Below, one piece after another: positions 8,808-16,620 of a DNA stretch of 64,000 nt (positions are counted from its first letter, which is position 1; each line of letters starts with the position of its first letter). Source of the DNA: Tenuifilum thalassicum (lineage in GTDB: Bacteria; Bacteroidota; Bacteroidia; Bacteroidales; Tenuifilaceae). The notes below the pieces were generated by a model. The model ran no database searches and was not told where the DNA came from. It saw only the letters and a list, made by a program, of their open reading frames with translations. The DNA lies in the NCBI RefSeq assembly GCF_013265555.1, contig NZ_CP041345.1, forward strand, positions 914,581 through 978,580. The letters run 5' to 3'. Position numbers and translations under genes: made by a program.

Positions 8808-10205
8808 CTATTTTTCGATGTTAGGTAGTTCAAGGCCATACCCTTTCTTTTTATCTTCAGCTTTAAGTAGGAAAGCAAATATAAGAGCTAGAACACCTAA
8901 AGAAGTAAAGATAAGCATTGGTAATGTATAATTGTATGTGTTAACAGTCACGCCTTCAACAACTTTTTGACCTGTCACACAGTACTTATCAAGAACCCAA
9001 CCAATAAGAGCAGGTACTCCCATTAAACCCCAGTTTTGCACCCAGAATATTAACGAGTACGCTGTACCAAGTTGATTTTCAGGTATAATTTTAGGTACGG
9101 AAGGCCACATTGCAGATGGAACCAAAGAGAAACCAATACCTAAAATCACAATTAGAATAATTGCAATTATCCAATGGTTAAGGAAGGGAATTGAAAACAT
9201 TCCATGCACAAAAATTAGTAATAGCGAGCCAATAAGCATTATTGTTGCACCTTTTCCTTTTCTGTCGTAAATATTGCCAAATAAAGGAGTTAATAGAATG
9301 GTTCCAAAAGGAAGCATTGCTGGAATTGTGCCTGCCAATGATTCTTGAACACCAAACTTATTAACCATTAAATCAGCGGCATATTTTAAAAATGGGAATA
9401 CTGCCGAATAGAAAAGAACACACAGAATAGCTATATACCACCAACCCTTATTTGTAACAATTTTGAAAATGTCAGATACTTTAAATTCTTCCTCTTCATT
9501 AACAACATTGTTTTGCTTATCAAACTCAGCTTGTGAAGCGTCAAGCTTTTTGTCCATAAAAGTGTAAATAAAGAAAGCGATTAAACCAATTACAAGGAGA
9601 ATTAAGCAAACAAGAATTGGTTTTGAGACATGGCCAAGTGATTTTGCCAAGGGAACAGATGTTGCTAGTGCCAGTGCAGTTCCCATTCGAGCAGTTGCCA
9701 TTTCAAGCCCCATAGCAAGAGCAAGTTCTTTACCTTTAAACCATTTCACAATAATTTTTGATACTGTTATACCTGCAACTTCCACACCAACTCCGAATAT
9801 GGCATATCCAAGAGCAGCCATAAAAACCTGAGCTTTCATGGGGAAAAGCCATAAGATATTCCAGGTTTGTCCATCAAGTGAATGTGTTGATACAGCCCAA
9901 TATTTTATTGCAGTACCCAATACCATTATTACAGCTGCAGATAGGCCAGTAAACCGAACCCCCATCTTATCAAGAATAATACCTCCAATGATAAGCATGA
10001 AAAGGAATACATTAAACCAACCATAAGCACTAGTAAAAAAGCCATACTCTGAACTATCCCAACTTAACTGTTGTTCGAGTAGCCCTTTTAAAGGTGCCAT
10101 AACATCGGTTAAATAGTATCCTGTTAGCATTGTAAATGCTACAATCCCAAGGGCAGTCCATCTTGCCCAAGCGTGATCACGCAGTGTTTGTCTAATTTTT
10201 TCCAT
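8808..10205 (-). CDS. Major facilitator superfamily transporter
   Basis: This 465-residue inner-membrane protein has about 12 hydrophobic segments and a central cytoplasmic loop rich in charged residues (DKKLDASQAEFDKQNNVVNEEEEFKVS). MFS signatures include GGIILDKMGVRFTG after helix 2 and GNIYDRKGKGATIM in the second half. The pattern, including YAIFGVGVEVAGITVSKIIVKWFKGKELALAMGLEMATAR, is reminiscent of the MFSD1-like/nitrate-type branch of MFS. The substrate cannot be read from sequence. It is followed by the small exported protein, and a terminator for the upstream SPOR gene lies before it, so it begins its own transcription unit. Confidence 0.85.
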   Translation of the reverse strand: MEKIRQTLRDHAWARWTALGIVAFTMLTGYYLTDVMAPLKGLLEQQLSWDSSEYGFFTSAYGWFNVFLFMLIIGGIILDKMGVRFTGLSAAVIMVLGTAIKYWAVSTHSLDGQTWNILWLFPMKAQVFMAALGYAIFGVGVEVAGITVSKIIVKWFKGKELALAMGLEMATARMGTALALATSVPLAKSLGHVSKPILVCLILLVIGLIAFFIYTFMDKKLDASQAEFDKQNNVVNEEEEFKVSDIFKIVTNKGWWYIAILCVLFYSAVFPFLKYAADLMVNKFGVQESLAGTIPAMLPFGTILLTPLFGNIYDRKGKGATIMLIGSLLLIFVHGMFSIPFLNHWIIAIILIVILGIGFSLVPSAMWPSVPKIIPENQLGTAYSLIFWVQNWGLMGVPALIGWVLDKYCVTGQKVVEGVTVNTYNYTLPMLIFTSLGVLALIFAFLLKAEDKKKGYGLELPNIEK

Positions 10206-10295
10206 TTGGTATTAAAATTAGGTTTAGTAATTTTTTTTGTTAGGCAAATAAAATTAAAATCATTGAATAATTGTATAATATTTGTCAACAAAATA

Positions 10296-10321
10296 AAAAC
10301 CGCCTCAAAAGGCGGTGTTTT
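10296..10321 (-). terminator. Rho-independent terminator after the SPOR lipoprotein gene
   Basis: ACCGCC (10299-10304) and GGCGGT (10311-10316) form a perfect 6-bp stem with a 6-nt loop. Read on the minus strand the stem is followed by TTTTTATTTT, as expected for termination downstream of the SPOR gene, which ends at 10344. Confidence 0.85.
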
Positions 10322-10343
10322 ATTAATCAAAAAAATGAAACTG

Positions 10344-10802
10344 TTACTTGTTTTCGTATATCCAAAGTTCTAGTGGTTCTTCAATTCTATCTGAGTTAAT
10401 GCGGTCAATCTCATTAAATGCTTTGCTGTATGTGTCGAACTGACCAATTGAAACCAGTTTAAAACCATTCGGTGAGTCTAAAATCTTTGTTTTATTGAAG
10501 CCCATTTGGTGAACTTCTTCTTCCCATGAAGTTGCATTTGATGGTACTTTAAAACTACCAATGATAACATGGAACCGATATTTGGCTTCGTACTCTTGTT
10601 GCTTACGTAACTCTTCCTGGCGGGCTTGCTCTTCCGCTAATCGTTTTTGCTCTTCTTCAAATGCTTTAGCTTTGGCTATGCTATCTTGTTTTGCTTTCTG
10701 AATAGCAGCAGTATCTACCTTTTTCTTTTTATCTTTCTTAAAGTATTTGCAACCAGTACCCAAAAATGCTGCTAATACAATGAACAATAGTATCCTTTTC
10801 AT
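10344..10802 (-). CDS. SPOR-domain lipoprotein
   Basis: The 152-residue protein begins with a lipoprotein signal (MKRILLFIVLAAFLGTGC), then a lysine-rich stretch and a charged coiled-coil helix rich in E/K/Q (about residues 35-72). The last ~80 residues form a SPOR-like domain (YRFHVIIGSFKVPSNA through LWIYENK). SPOR domains bind denuded septal peptidoglycan, so a periplasmic role at the division site or cell wall is likely. The residues after the cysteine (KYFKK) are basic, which argues against surface export. It is a single gene with its own terminator. Confidence 0.85.
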   Translation of the reverse strand: MKRILLFIVLAAFLGTGCKYFKKDKKKKVDTAAIQKAKQDSIAKAKAFEEEQKRLAEEQARQEELRKQQEYEAKYRFHVIIGSFKVPSNATSWEEEVHQMGFNKTKILDSPNGFKLVSIGQFDTYSKAFNEIDRINSDRIEEPLELWIYENK

Positions 10803-10912
10803 AGAAGCAAATTGTTAAAATGTTATTTATAGTGCAATTTAAACACTATTTTTCTACAATTCAAAATTTTTCTGAACAATATATTTAGTAGATTTTATTT
10901 GCTATTATTTTT

Positions 10913-11834
10913 TTATTCGGAAAATGGAATATCATTATCAAAATTTGGCTTATAGTGGCTTTGACTTTCAGCTTCTTGAATCCAACCCCTGAAACCTAAA
11001 TCTTCAATTATTTTAACAACCTTGTTGTACTCATTGGTAGATAGATTTTCTTTCTTCATTAGGTAGAAGGAGGTCTTTGGGAGGGTAATATTGCGACATT
11101 AAAGAGATGTATAACCTATTCGAAATGTTATTGGCTAGGAATTTTAGTAAGTTTATGCTATCGTCGGCATGGTTAGGCAAAACCAAATGTCTTATTATTA
11201 ACCCAAACTCAATTAGGTTCTTGTCATTTAAAACTATACTTGCCCCTTTTTGTCTGTACATCTCTTTTATTGCCATTGTTGCCACTTCAAAATAGTTTTT
11301 TATTCTAGAATACCTGAAGGCTATCTGGTTGTTATAATATTTTAGGTCTGGTAGGTAAACATCAACTACGTTTTCAAGTTCTTTAAGAGTTTCTACTTTG
11401 TCGTATCCGTTAGAATTGTAAACAATGGTTGGGTTATACCCCTTTTTATTTATTTCGTTTATTATTTCGATCATCTGAACCACTTGATGCGAGGGAGATA
11501 CAAAACCTACGATGTTAATATCATTATCCAATATTTTTATTATTTCATCTACAATCTGATGCTTGTTTGACATCCAACCTGGGTTTGATGTTGAATTCTT
11601 ACTAATCTGGTAGTTCTGGCAGAAAACGCATTGTAAATTACAGTGCGCAAAAAATACGTTACAGATACCATTTACCCCCGAAATAACGGGCTCCTCGCCC
11701 TTATGTGCAAAAACAGATGCAACCAACGGTAAATGGCCAACTTTGCAATATCCTTTACTTTTATAACGATTAGTACCACACTCGTGTGGACAAATTTTGC
11801 AATTTGAGAGATTCAGCAAACTGTGTTTTTCCAT
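10913..11834 (-). pseudogene. PflX-like radical SAM protein, interrupted by a frameshift near the 3' end
   Basis: The intact N-terminal 267 residues (11031-11834) match the COG1313/PflX group. They have an N-terminal Cys set (CKICPHECGTNRYKSKGYC), EEPVISG, then the radical SAM cluster motif CNLQCVFC followed by QNYQIS. This frame stops early at 11031. On the same strand a +1-shifted frame continues from about 11070 to a stop at 10913. It encodes LSTNEYNKVV, GFRGWIQE and IPFSE, which look like the family's normal C-terminus. Joining the two frames gives about 305 residues, the usual length. One indel between about 11045 and 11085 explains this. It may be a real mutation or a sequencing error; the Fe-S and SAM core is unaffected. 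Confidence 0.8.
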
Positions 11835-11975
11835 TTGTATAAAGAGCTTAGCAGGCTAATTGTAGTACTATGGCTAGTTAAGATGTAAGCATTACAATTT
11901 ATTAGTTTAAAGTCTTCAAATTTACTAATGCCATATTATTTTTTGCAGCAAGCAGTGTTATAAAACATATTTTTT

Positions 11976-11983
11976 TAGTTTTG
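11976..11983 (+). promoter_or_regulatory. Candidate -7 element of the acyl-CoA ligase promoter
   Basis: TAGTTTTG matches the Bacteroidota -7 consensus TAnnTTTG and lies 25 bp before the start codon at 12009. No convincing -33 TTG is present at the right distance, so support is partial. Confidence 0.4.
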
Positions 11984-12008
11984 TTGCTGTAATTGTAATA
12001 AGAAGCTT

Positions 12009-13916
12009 ATGAAAACCATAGTAGAGCTATTTGAGGAAAGTGTTAGGAGATATGCAAATAACCCATATATATGGGAAAAACTATCGGACAAGTATGAACC
12101 TACAACATATCTTCAAACAAAAGAGGAAGTTTATCGTTTAGCAGCAGGATTATTGAGTTTGGGTGTCAAGAAAGGCGATAAGATAGCCTTGCTAAGCGAG
12201 GGGCGAAAATTGTGGATTTTAAGTGAGTTGGCAATACTTTATACTGGTGCAGTAAATGTTCCACTGTCGGTTAAACTCGATGGTAAAGATTTACTTTTCA
12301 GACTAGAGCATTCCGAAACCAGTATTGTTATTGTATCGGGTCAGCAAGCGTCAAAAATAAAAGCCTTAAGAGAAGAGCTCCCCAATGTAAAAAGGGTAAT
12401 ATATCTTGATAAGATAGAAGGTATATTGGCCGATGACTTATACATTGATGATGTTTTTGCATTAGGCGATAAGTTTTTAAAGGATAATCCTGGTAAAGTT
12501 GAGGAGGTATCAAAATCAATAAAACCAAACGATTTTGCTAATATTAGCTATACATCCGGGACTACAGCCGATCCTAAAGGAATTATACTTTCACATAGAA
12601 ACTACACGGCAAATGTTGAGCAGGCCCTGACGCTAATGGATATTCCTACAAACTATAAGACGTTACTTATTTTACCTCTCGATCATAGTTTTGCTCATGT
12701 GGCAGGAATATACTCTTTTATGGCATCTGGAGCTAGCATTGCTACAGTTAAGGTAGGTAAATCTCCCATGGAGACTCTTAAAAACATTCCTCAGAACATA
12801 AAAGAGATTAAGCCCAACCTTCTGCTTAGCGTACCTGCTTTGGCCAAAAATTTTAAAAAGAATATTGAAAATGGCATAAAGGCAAAAGGCAAGTTTACCG
12901 AAAAGCTTTTTAACCACGCGCTGAGCGTTGCCTATAAATACAACAAGGAGGGATGGAATAAGGGGACAGGCTTCACCTTCATTTACAAACCACTTTTATG
13001 GTTGTACGATAAGATTTTATTTAGCAAGATTAGGGAAGTTTTTGGTGGAGAGCTGGATTTTTTCATTGGTGGGGGTGCGCTACTAGATATAGAACTTCAA
13101 CGATTTTACTATGCAATTGGCATTCCGATGTTGCAAGGTTATGGCTTATCAGAGGCTACTCCTATTATTAGTTCAAACTCGCTAAAACGACATAAACTTG
13201 GCTCCTCGGGGCATCTTGTAAAATATCTCGACCTGAAAATATGCGATGAAAATGGTAATGAGCTACCAATTGGCCAGAAAGGTGAAATTGTTGTTAAGGG
13301 TGAGAATGTTATGGTTGGATACTGGAAAAATGAAAAGGCAACAGCTGAAACTGTACGCGATGGATGGCTCTATACAGGTGATATGGGATATATGGATAAG
13401 GATGGTTTCTTGTATGTTTTAGGCCGATTTAAAAGCTTGCTTATATCTAGCGACGGCGAAAAGTATAGCCCTGAGGGTATTGAAGAGTCGCTTGTTCAAC
13501 ATTCAAAATTCATCGATAATGTTGTACTTCACAATAATCAAAAACCTTATACCACTGCATTAATTGTTCCTGCAAAGGAGGCTATTAAGAAGGCTATTAC
13601 AGAAAAGGGTTTAAGTATTGACTCGGAGGATGCCGCAAAATATGGAATTGAGATTCTTAACAACGAAGTGGCTAAGTTCAAGCCTGGTGGAGAGTTTGGC
13701 GATATGTTCCCAGAACGTTGGTTGCCAACAACATTTGCTGTGCTTGATGAACCTTTTAGCGAGCAGAATGGCTTTATCAATAGTACCCTTAAGGTTGTTA
13801 GGGGGAAGGTGGAAAAACACTTCTCCGATAGGCTTGAGCATCTTTACACTCCTGATGGTAAAAATGTGATTAACAAGAAAAATATAGACTCCCTAATTAA
13901 ACTCCTAAAAAACTAA
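12009..13916 (+). CDS. Long-chain fatty acid-CoA ligase (AMP-forming)
   Basis: The 635-residue protein belongs to the ANL adenylating superfamily, which activates a fatty acid with ATP to an acyl-AMP and then to acyl-CoA. Motifs are the P-loop-like YTSGTTADPKGIILSH (about residue 180), GYGLSEATPIIS, YTGDMGYMDKDGFLYVLGR with the ribose-binding Asp, and a C-terminal KFKPGGEFGDMFPERW region. Its length and N-terminus resemble the FadD15/long-chain group common in Bacteroidota. No signal peptide or strong transmembrane helix is seen, so it is cytosolic or peripheral. It is a single gene with a candidate promoter upstream and a strong terminator downstream. Chain-length preference is not readable. 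Confidence 0.92.
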   Translation: MKTIVELFEESVRRYANNPYIWEKLSDKYEPTTYLQTKEEVYRLAAGLLSLGVKKGDKIALLSEGRKLWILSELAILYTGAVNVPLSVKLDGKDLLFRLEHSETSIVIVSGQQASKIKALREELPNVKRVIYLDKIEGILADDLYIDDVFALGDKFLKDNPGKVEEVSKSIKPNDFANISYTSGTTADPKGIILSHRNYTANVEQALTLMDIPTNYKTLLILPLDHSFAHVAGIYSFMASGASIATVKVGKSPMETLKNIPQNIKEIKPNLLLSVPALAKNFKKNIENGIKAKGKFTEKLFNHALSVAYKYNKEGWNKGTGFTFIYKPLLWLYDKILFSKIREVFGGELDFFIGGGALLDIELQRFYYAIGIPMLQGYGLSEATPIISSNSLKRHKLGSSGHLVKYLDLKICDENGNELPIGQKGEIVVKGENVMVGYWKNEKATAETVRDGWLYTGDMGYMDKDGFLYVLGRFKSLLISSDGEKYSPEGIEESLVQHSKFIDNVVLHNNQKPYTTALIVPAKEAIKKAITEKGLSIDSEDAAKYGIEILNNEVAKFKPGGEFGDMFPERWLPTTFAVLDEPFSEQNGFINSTLKVVRGKVEKHFSDRLEHLYTPDGKNVINKKNIDSLIKLLKN

Positions 13917-13938
13917 CTGGCTATTAATCCATTTTAAG

Positions 13939-13988
13939 AAGAGGCTGTATGCATAATCACTTTTTGTGATTTTACAGCCTCTTTTTTT
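13939..13988 (+). terminator. Rho-independent terminator after the acyl-CoA ligase
   Basis: GAGGCTGTA (13941-13949) pairs with TACAGCCTC (13973-13981), with an inner AATCAC/GTGATT stem, and is followed by a run of T. The long two-level hairpin ends the ligase transcript. The remaining 120 bp before the next gene hold nothing clear. Confidence 0.9.
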
Positions 13989-14111
13989 ACATCCTTTTCA
14001 ATCTGTAAAAATGTATAGCATCTAAATTGTTCTGGTTAAACTTTTTTTAACAGACGTAACAATGGTTATTGCCTAATTGAACTTACCTTAGCATGATAAG
14101 AATAATTAGTT

Positions 14112-14924
14112 ATGGCCAAGCGGGGAGCATGGGAAATATTTAAAAATTATGTGGGTTTCAGGAAGGAATGCCTGCCAAAAGGTGGTTATGGAATTCATTC
14201 ACCATTTGTTTTTGATTTGTATACAAACGTTATCGGTATCAATAAAAGTGAGCCCATTTTTAAAGCAATAGAAGCCTATCGCAAAGAGATGATTAAGAGT
14301 GATATAGGCATTATACGAAAGACTATTGCTGAAAACATGAATGGTGGATTTCGCGGTGAGCTTGTTAAGCTAAAAAAACTGGCAAGCGTAGTAGCTGTTC
14401 CCCCTCATCTTGGTCGATTACTTTATAGGTTGGCTAATCACTTTAAGCCTAAGGTGATGTTAGAACTTGGCACATCTGTTGGAATTAGTAGTTTATATAT
14501 TGCATTGGCCAATCCAGAGGGTTACCTTTATACCATTGAAGGCGATGAAGCAGTCCTAGGGATTGCCCAAAAAAGGTTTGAGAGTTTTAATGTAAAAAAT
14601 ATTAAACCCATTTGCTCTACTTTTGAGACTGAACTTCCCCGATTGATGGATGAAGTGGATAAATTTGACTTTGTTTTTATTGATGGTGACCATAACGGAA
14701 ATAAACTTTTACAATATTTTGATGTCATACAAAATAAGTTAACTGATAATTCAGTTGTAATAGTTGACGATATAAGATGGAGTTCCGACATGGAAGATTC
14801 TTGGAATGAGCTAATAGCTAAACCAGAGGTGACGGTTTCAATCGACTTGTTTCGATGCGGAATTCTTTTCTTTCGTGGGGGAATTGCCAAACAACATTTT
14901 AAATTAAGATACGGACCATACTAA
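14112..14924 (+). CDS. Class I SAM-dependent methyltransferase (O-methyltransferase-like)
   Basis: The 270-residue protein has a Rossmann methyltransferase core from about residue 115: the SAM-binding motif I MLELGTSVGISSLYIA, acidic YTIEGDE at the end of strand 2, DFVFIDGDHNGNKLL, and VVIVDDIRW. This arrangement resembles the catechol/caffeoyl-CoA O-methyltransferase group, including the acidic metal-binding residues. About 110 N-terminal residues precede it (HSPFVFDLYTNVI), as is common in Bacteroidota homologues. The substrate is unknown. It lies 15 bp before an ABC ATPase gene, so the two are probably co-transcribed, though no functional link is evident. Confidence 0.85.
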   Translation: MAKRGAWEIFKNYVGFRKECLPKGGYGIHSPFVFDLYTNVIGINKSEPIFKAIEAYRKEMIKSDIGIIRKTIAENMNGGFRGELVKLKKLASVVAVPPHLGRLLYRLANHFKPKVMLELGTSVGISSLYIALANPEGYLYTIEGDEAVLGIAQKRFESFNVKNIKPICSTFETELPRLMDEVDKFDFVFIDGDHNGNKLLQYFDVIQNKLTDNSVVIVDDIRWSSDMEDSWNELIAKPEVTVSIDLFRCGILFFRGGIAKQHFKLRYGPY

Positions 14925-14939
14925 CTTAACTTTAAAAAT

Positions 14940-15671
14940 ATGAGTGAACATAATTTAATATCGATTTCAAACATAAAAAAGTATTACCAGGTTGGTAGTG
15001 TAGTAGTTAAAGCCTTAAAAGGTGTCGATTTAAAAATAAATAAGAATGAGTATGTTGCCATTATGGGACCTTCGGGTTCTGGAAAATCAACATTAATGAA
15101 TATTTTAGGCTGTTTAGATACTCCTACCGACGGAACCTATATACTTAACGGAACCGATGTAAGTAAGCTAACCGACGATCGTCTTGCCGAAATCCGAAAC
15201 AAGGAGATTGGGTTTGTTTTTCAAACTTTTAATCTTCTTCCGCGTTACACGGCTCTCGATAACGTTATGCTACCTCTAATTTATGCTGGCGTACCAAAAC
15301 ATGAAAGGATTGAAATGGCCAAGCGGGCTTTGGAAAACGTAGGTTTAGCAGATAGGATGGAACATAAGCCCAATGAACTCTCGGGAGGTCAGCGCCAACG
15401 TGTTGCCGTTGCTCGTGCGTTGGTTAATAGCCCTTCTATCATTCTTGCTGACGAGCCTACTGGTAACCTTGACTCTAAAACTTCGGTTGATATCATGAAC
15501 CTTTTTGAGGATATTTACGAGCAAGGGAATACCATTATCCTTGTTACCCATGAGGAGGACATTGCTCGTCATGCTCGCAGAATTATTCGACTGCTCGATG
15601 GTATGATTGAATCCGATGAAATAAACCCCAATCCAACGTTACATCAGAACGTTGTAATTGAGGAACAATAA
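14940..15671 (+). CDS. ABC transporter ATP-binding protein, LolD/MacB family
   Basis: The 243-residue ATPase has Walker [11 protein letters not shown]-loop [21 protein letters not shown], signature [15 protein letters not shown], Walker [16 protein letters not shown] and H-loop [14 protein letters not shown]. The lineup matches the MacB/LolD/FtsE group that powers lipoprotein release, efflux or mechanotransmission. No permease (LolC/E or MacB type) is encoded beside it. The neighbours are a methyltransferase and an adenosyltransferase, so its membrane partner must be elsewhere. It extends ~20 residues past the H-loop helix with no extra domain. Confidence 0.92.
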   Translation: MSEHNLISISNIKKYYQVGSVVVKALKGVDLKINKNEYVAIMGPSGSGKSTLMNILGCLDTPTDGTYILNGTDVSKLTDDRLAEIRNKEIGFVFQTFNLLPRYTALDNVMLPLIYAGVPKHERIEMAKRALENVGLADRMEHKPNELSGGQRQRVAVARALVNSPSIILADEPTGNLDSKTSVDIMNLFEDIYEQGNTIILVTHEEDIARHARRIIRLLDGMIESDEINPNPTLHQNVVIEEQ

Positions 15672-15733
15672 TACTATTTTTTAATTCTTATCTTGAGGTA
15701 AATGCTTGCTTGAATAAGTAACTAATAGTTTTT

Positions 15734-16285
15734 ATGAAGATTTATACCAAAACTGGCGATAAAGGAACCACCTCGTTAATTGGAGGTGCTCGTGTACCCA
15801 AATACCATCCTAGAATTGAAGCTTACGGAACGGTTGACGAGCTAATTGCTTTTACTGGTTTATTGCGCGATCAACCTGAACTCGATAAGTCAACTGCTGA
15901 AATCCTTATTTTTGTTCAGGATCGATTAATGAATTGTGCATCTATTTTAGCAGCCGATTGTACTGATTGCAGTGTTAAAATTCCAAGAATTGAGGATAGT
16001 GATATTGCTAAGTTAGAAGCACAGATTGATTTAATGGATGCTCAACTTGATCCGATTACTTCGTTTGTATTGCCAGGAGGACATCAGGTCGTGTCACTAT
16101 GTCATGTGTGTCGTACGGTTTGCCGTAGGGCCGAACGATTGGTTACACAACTTGCCGAGCAAGTTCCTCTACCTGAAAATGTTGTCATGTTTCTAAATCG
16201 GCTAAGCGATTACTTCTTTACACTATCGCGAAAACTTGGCAAAGATTTTGGTGTTGAGCAAATAAAATGGCAACCTAACTTGTAA
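15734..16285 (+). CDS. Cob(I)alamin adenosyltransferase, PduO type
   Basis: The 183-residue enzyme transfers the adenosyl group of ATP to cob(I)alamin, making the coenzyme B12 used by methylmalonyl-CoA mutase and similar enzymes. The N-terminal ATP-binding signature YTKTGDKGTTSLIGGARVPK and the later EAYGTVDELIAFTGLLRD are diagnostic. The catalytic helix appears as CHVCRTVCRRAERL, with the RxxCRRAE core conserved. Its length matches the PduO/MMAB family. No cobalamin riboswitch is seen in the 62-bp upstream gap. It does not appear to be in an operon with other B12 genes here. Confidence 0.94.
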   Translation: MKIYTKTGDKGTTSLIGGARVPKYHPRIEAYGTVDELIAFTGLLRDQPELDKSTAEILIFVQDRLMNCASILAADCTDCSVKIPRIEDSDIAKLEAQIDLMDAQLDPITSFVLPGGHQVVSLCHVCRTVCRRAERLVTQLAEQVPLPENVVMFLNRLSDYFFTLSRKLGKDFGVEQIKWQPNL

Positions 16286-16299
16286 TTCCAAAAATTTTA

Positions 16300-16307
16300 T
16301 ATATTTG
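16300..16307 (+). promoter_or_regulatory. Candidate -7 element upstream of the DUF2795 gene
   Basis: TATATTTG is an exact TAnnTTTG match. A TTG at 16280-16282 lies 17 bp upstream, slightly closer than the usual 19-21 bp. It would give a leader of about 50 nt before the start at 16367. Confidence 0.4.
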
Positions 16308-16366
16308 TGAGGTTGTCAAAATGTTTAAAAAATTGACAATCAGAATTTTAACTAATAACTAATACT

Positions 16367-16588
16367 ATGTATTGGACTTTAGAACTAGCATCTAAACTGG
16401 AAGATGCACCCTGGCCTGCTACTAAAGATGAGTTAATTGATTATGCAATCCGTTCAGGTGCTCCACTTGAAGTTATTGAAAATCTTCAGGAGTTAGAGGA
16501 TGATAATGAAATTTATGAGAGCATTGAGGATATTTGGCCAGATTATCCTACTAAAGAAGATTTTCTTTTCAACGAGGATGAATACTAG
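16367..16588 (+). CDS. Small acidic DUF2795 protein
   Basis: The 73-residue acidic protein (MYWTLELASKLEDAPWPATK, later LEVIENLQELEDDNEIYESIEDIWPDY) matches the DUF2795 family, short helical proteins common in Bacteroidota. No signal peptide or membrane segment is present, so it is cytosolic. The family's function is unknown to me. The gene has a -7-like element upstream and a clear terminator just downstream, so it is probably expressed alone as an abundant small protein. Confidence 0.85.
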   Translation: MYWTLELASKLEDAPWPATKDELIDYAIRSGAPLEVIENLQELEDDNEIYESIEDIWPDYPTKEDFLFNEDEY

Positions 16589-16593
16589 AATGT

Positions 16594-16619
16594 AAAAAGA
16601 GAGGTTTTGCCTCTCTTTT
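16594..16619. terminator. Bidirectional terminator between DUF2795 and the OstA operon
   Basis: GAGAGG (16599-16604), loop TTTTG, CCTCTC (16610-16615) is flanked by an A-run on the left and a T-run on the right. The hairpin can therefore end transcripts from both convergent directions. The minus-strand operon's last stop codon begins right next to it at 16621. Confidence 0.9.
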
Positions 16620-16620
16620 T

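Noticed and set aside
14528-14890. 120-residue open frame on the minus strand
   Set aside because: It lies wholly inside the methyltransferase gene, which has clear SAM motifs; the minus frame has low-complexity Ser/Thr composition typical of a shadow.
15672-15733. Possible cobalamin riboswitch before the adenosyltransferase
   Set aside because: The gap is only 62 bp and lacks the B12-box and other conserved core elements.
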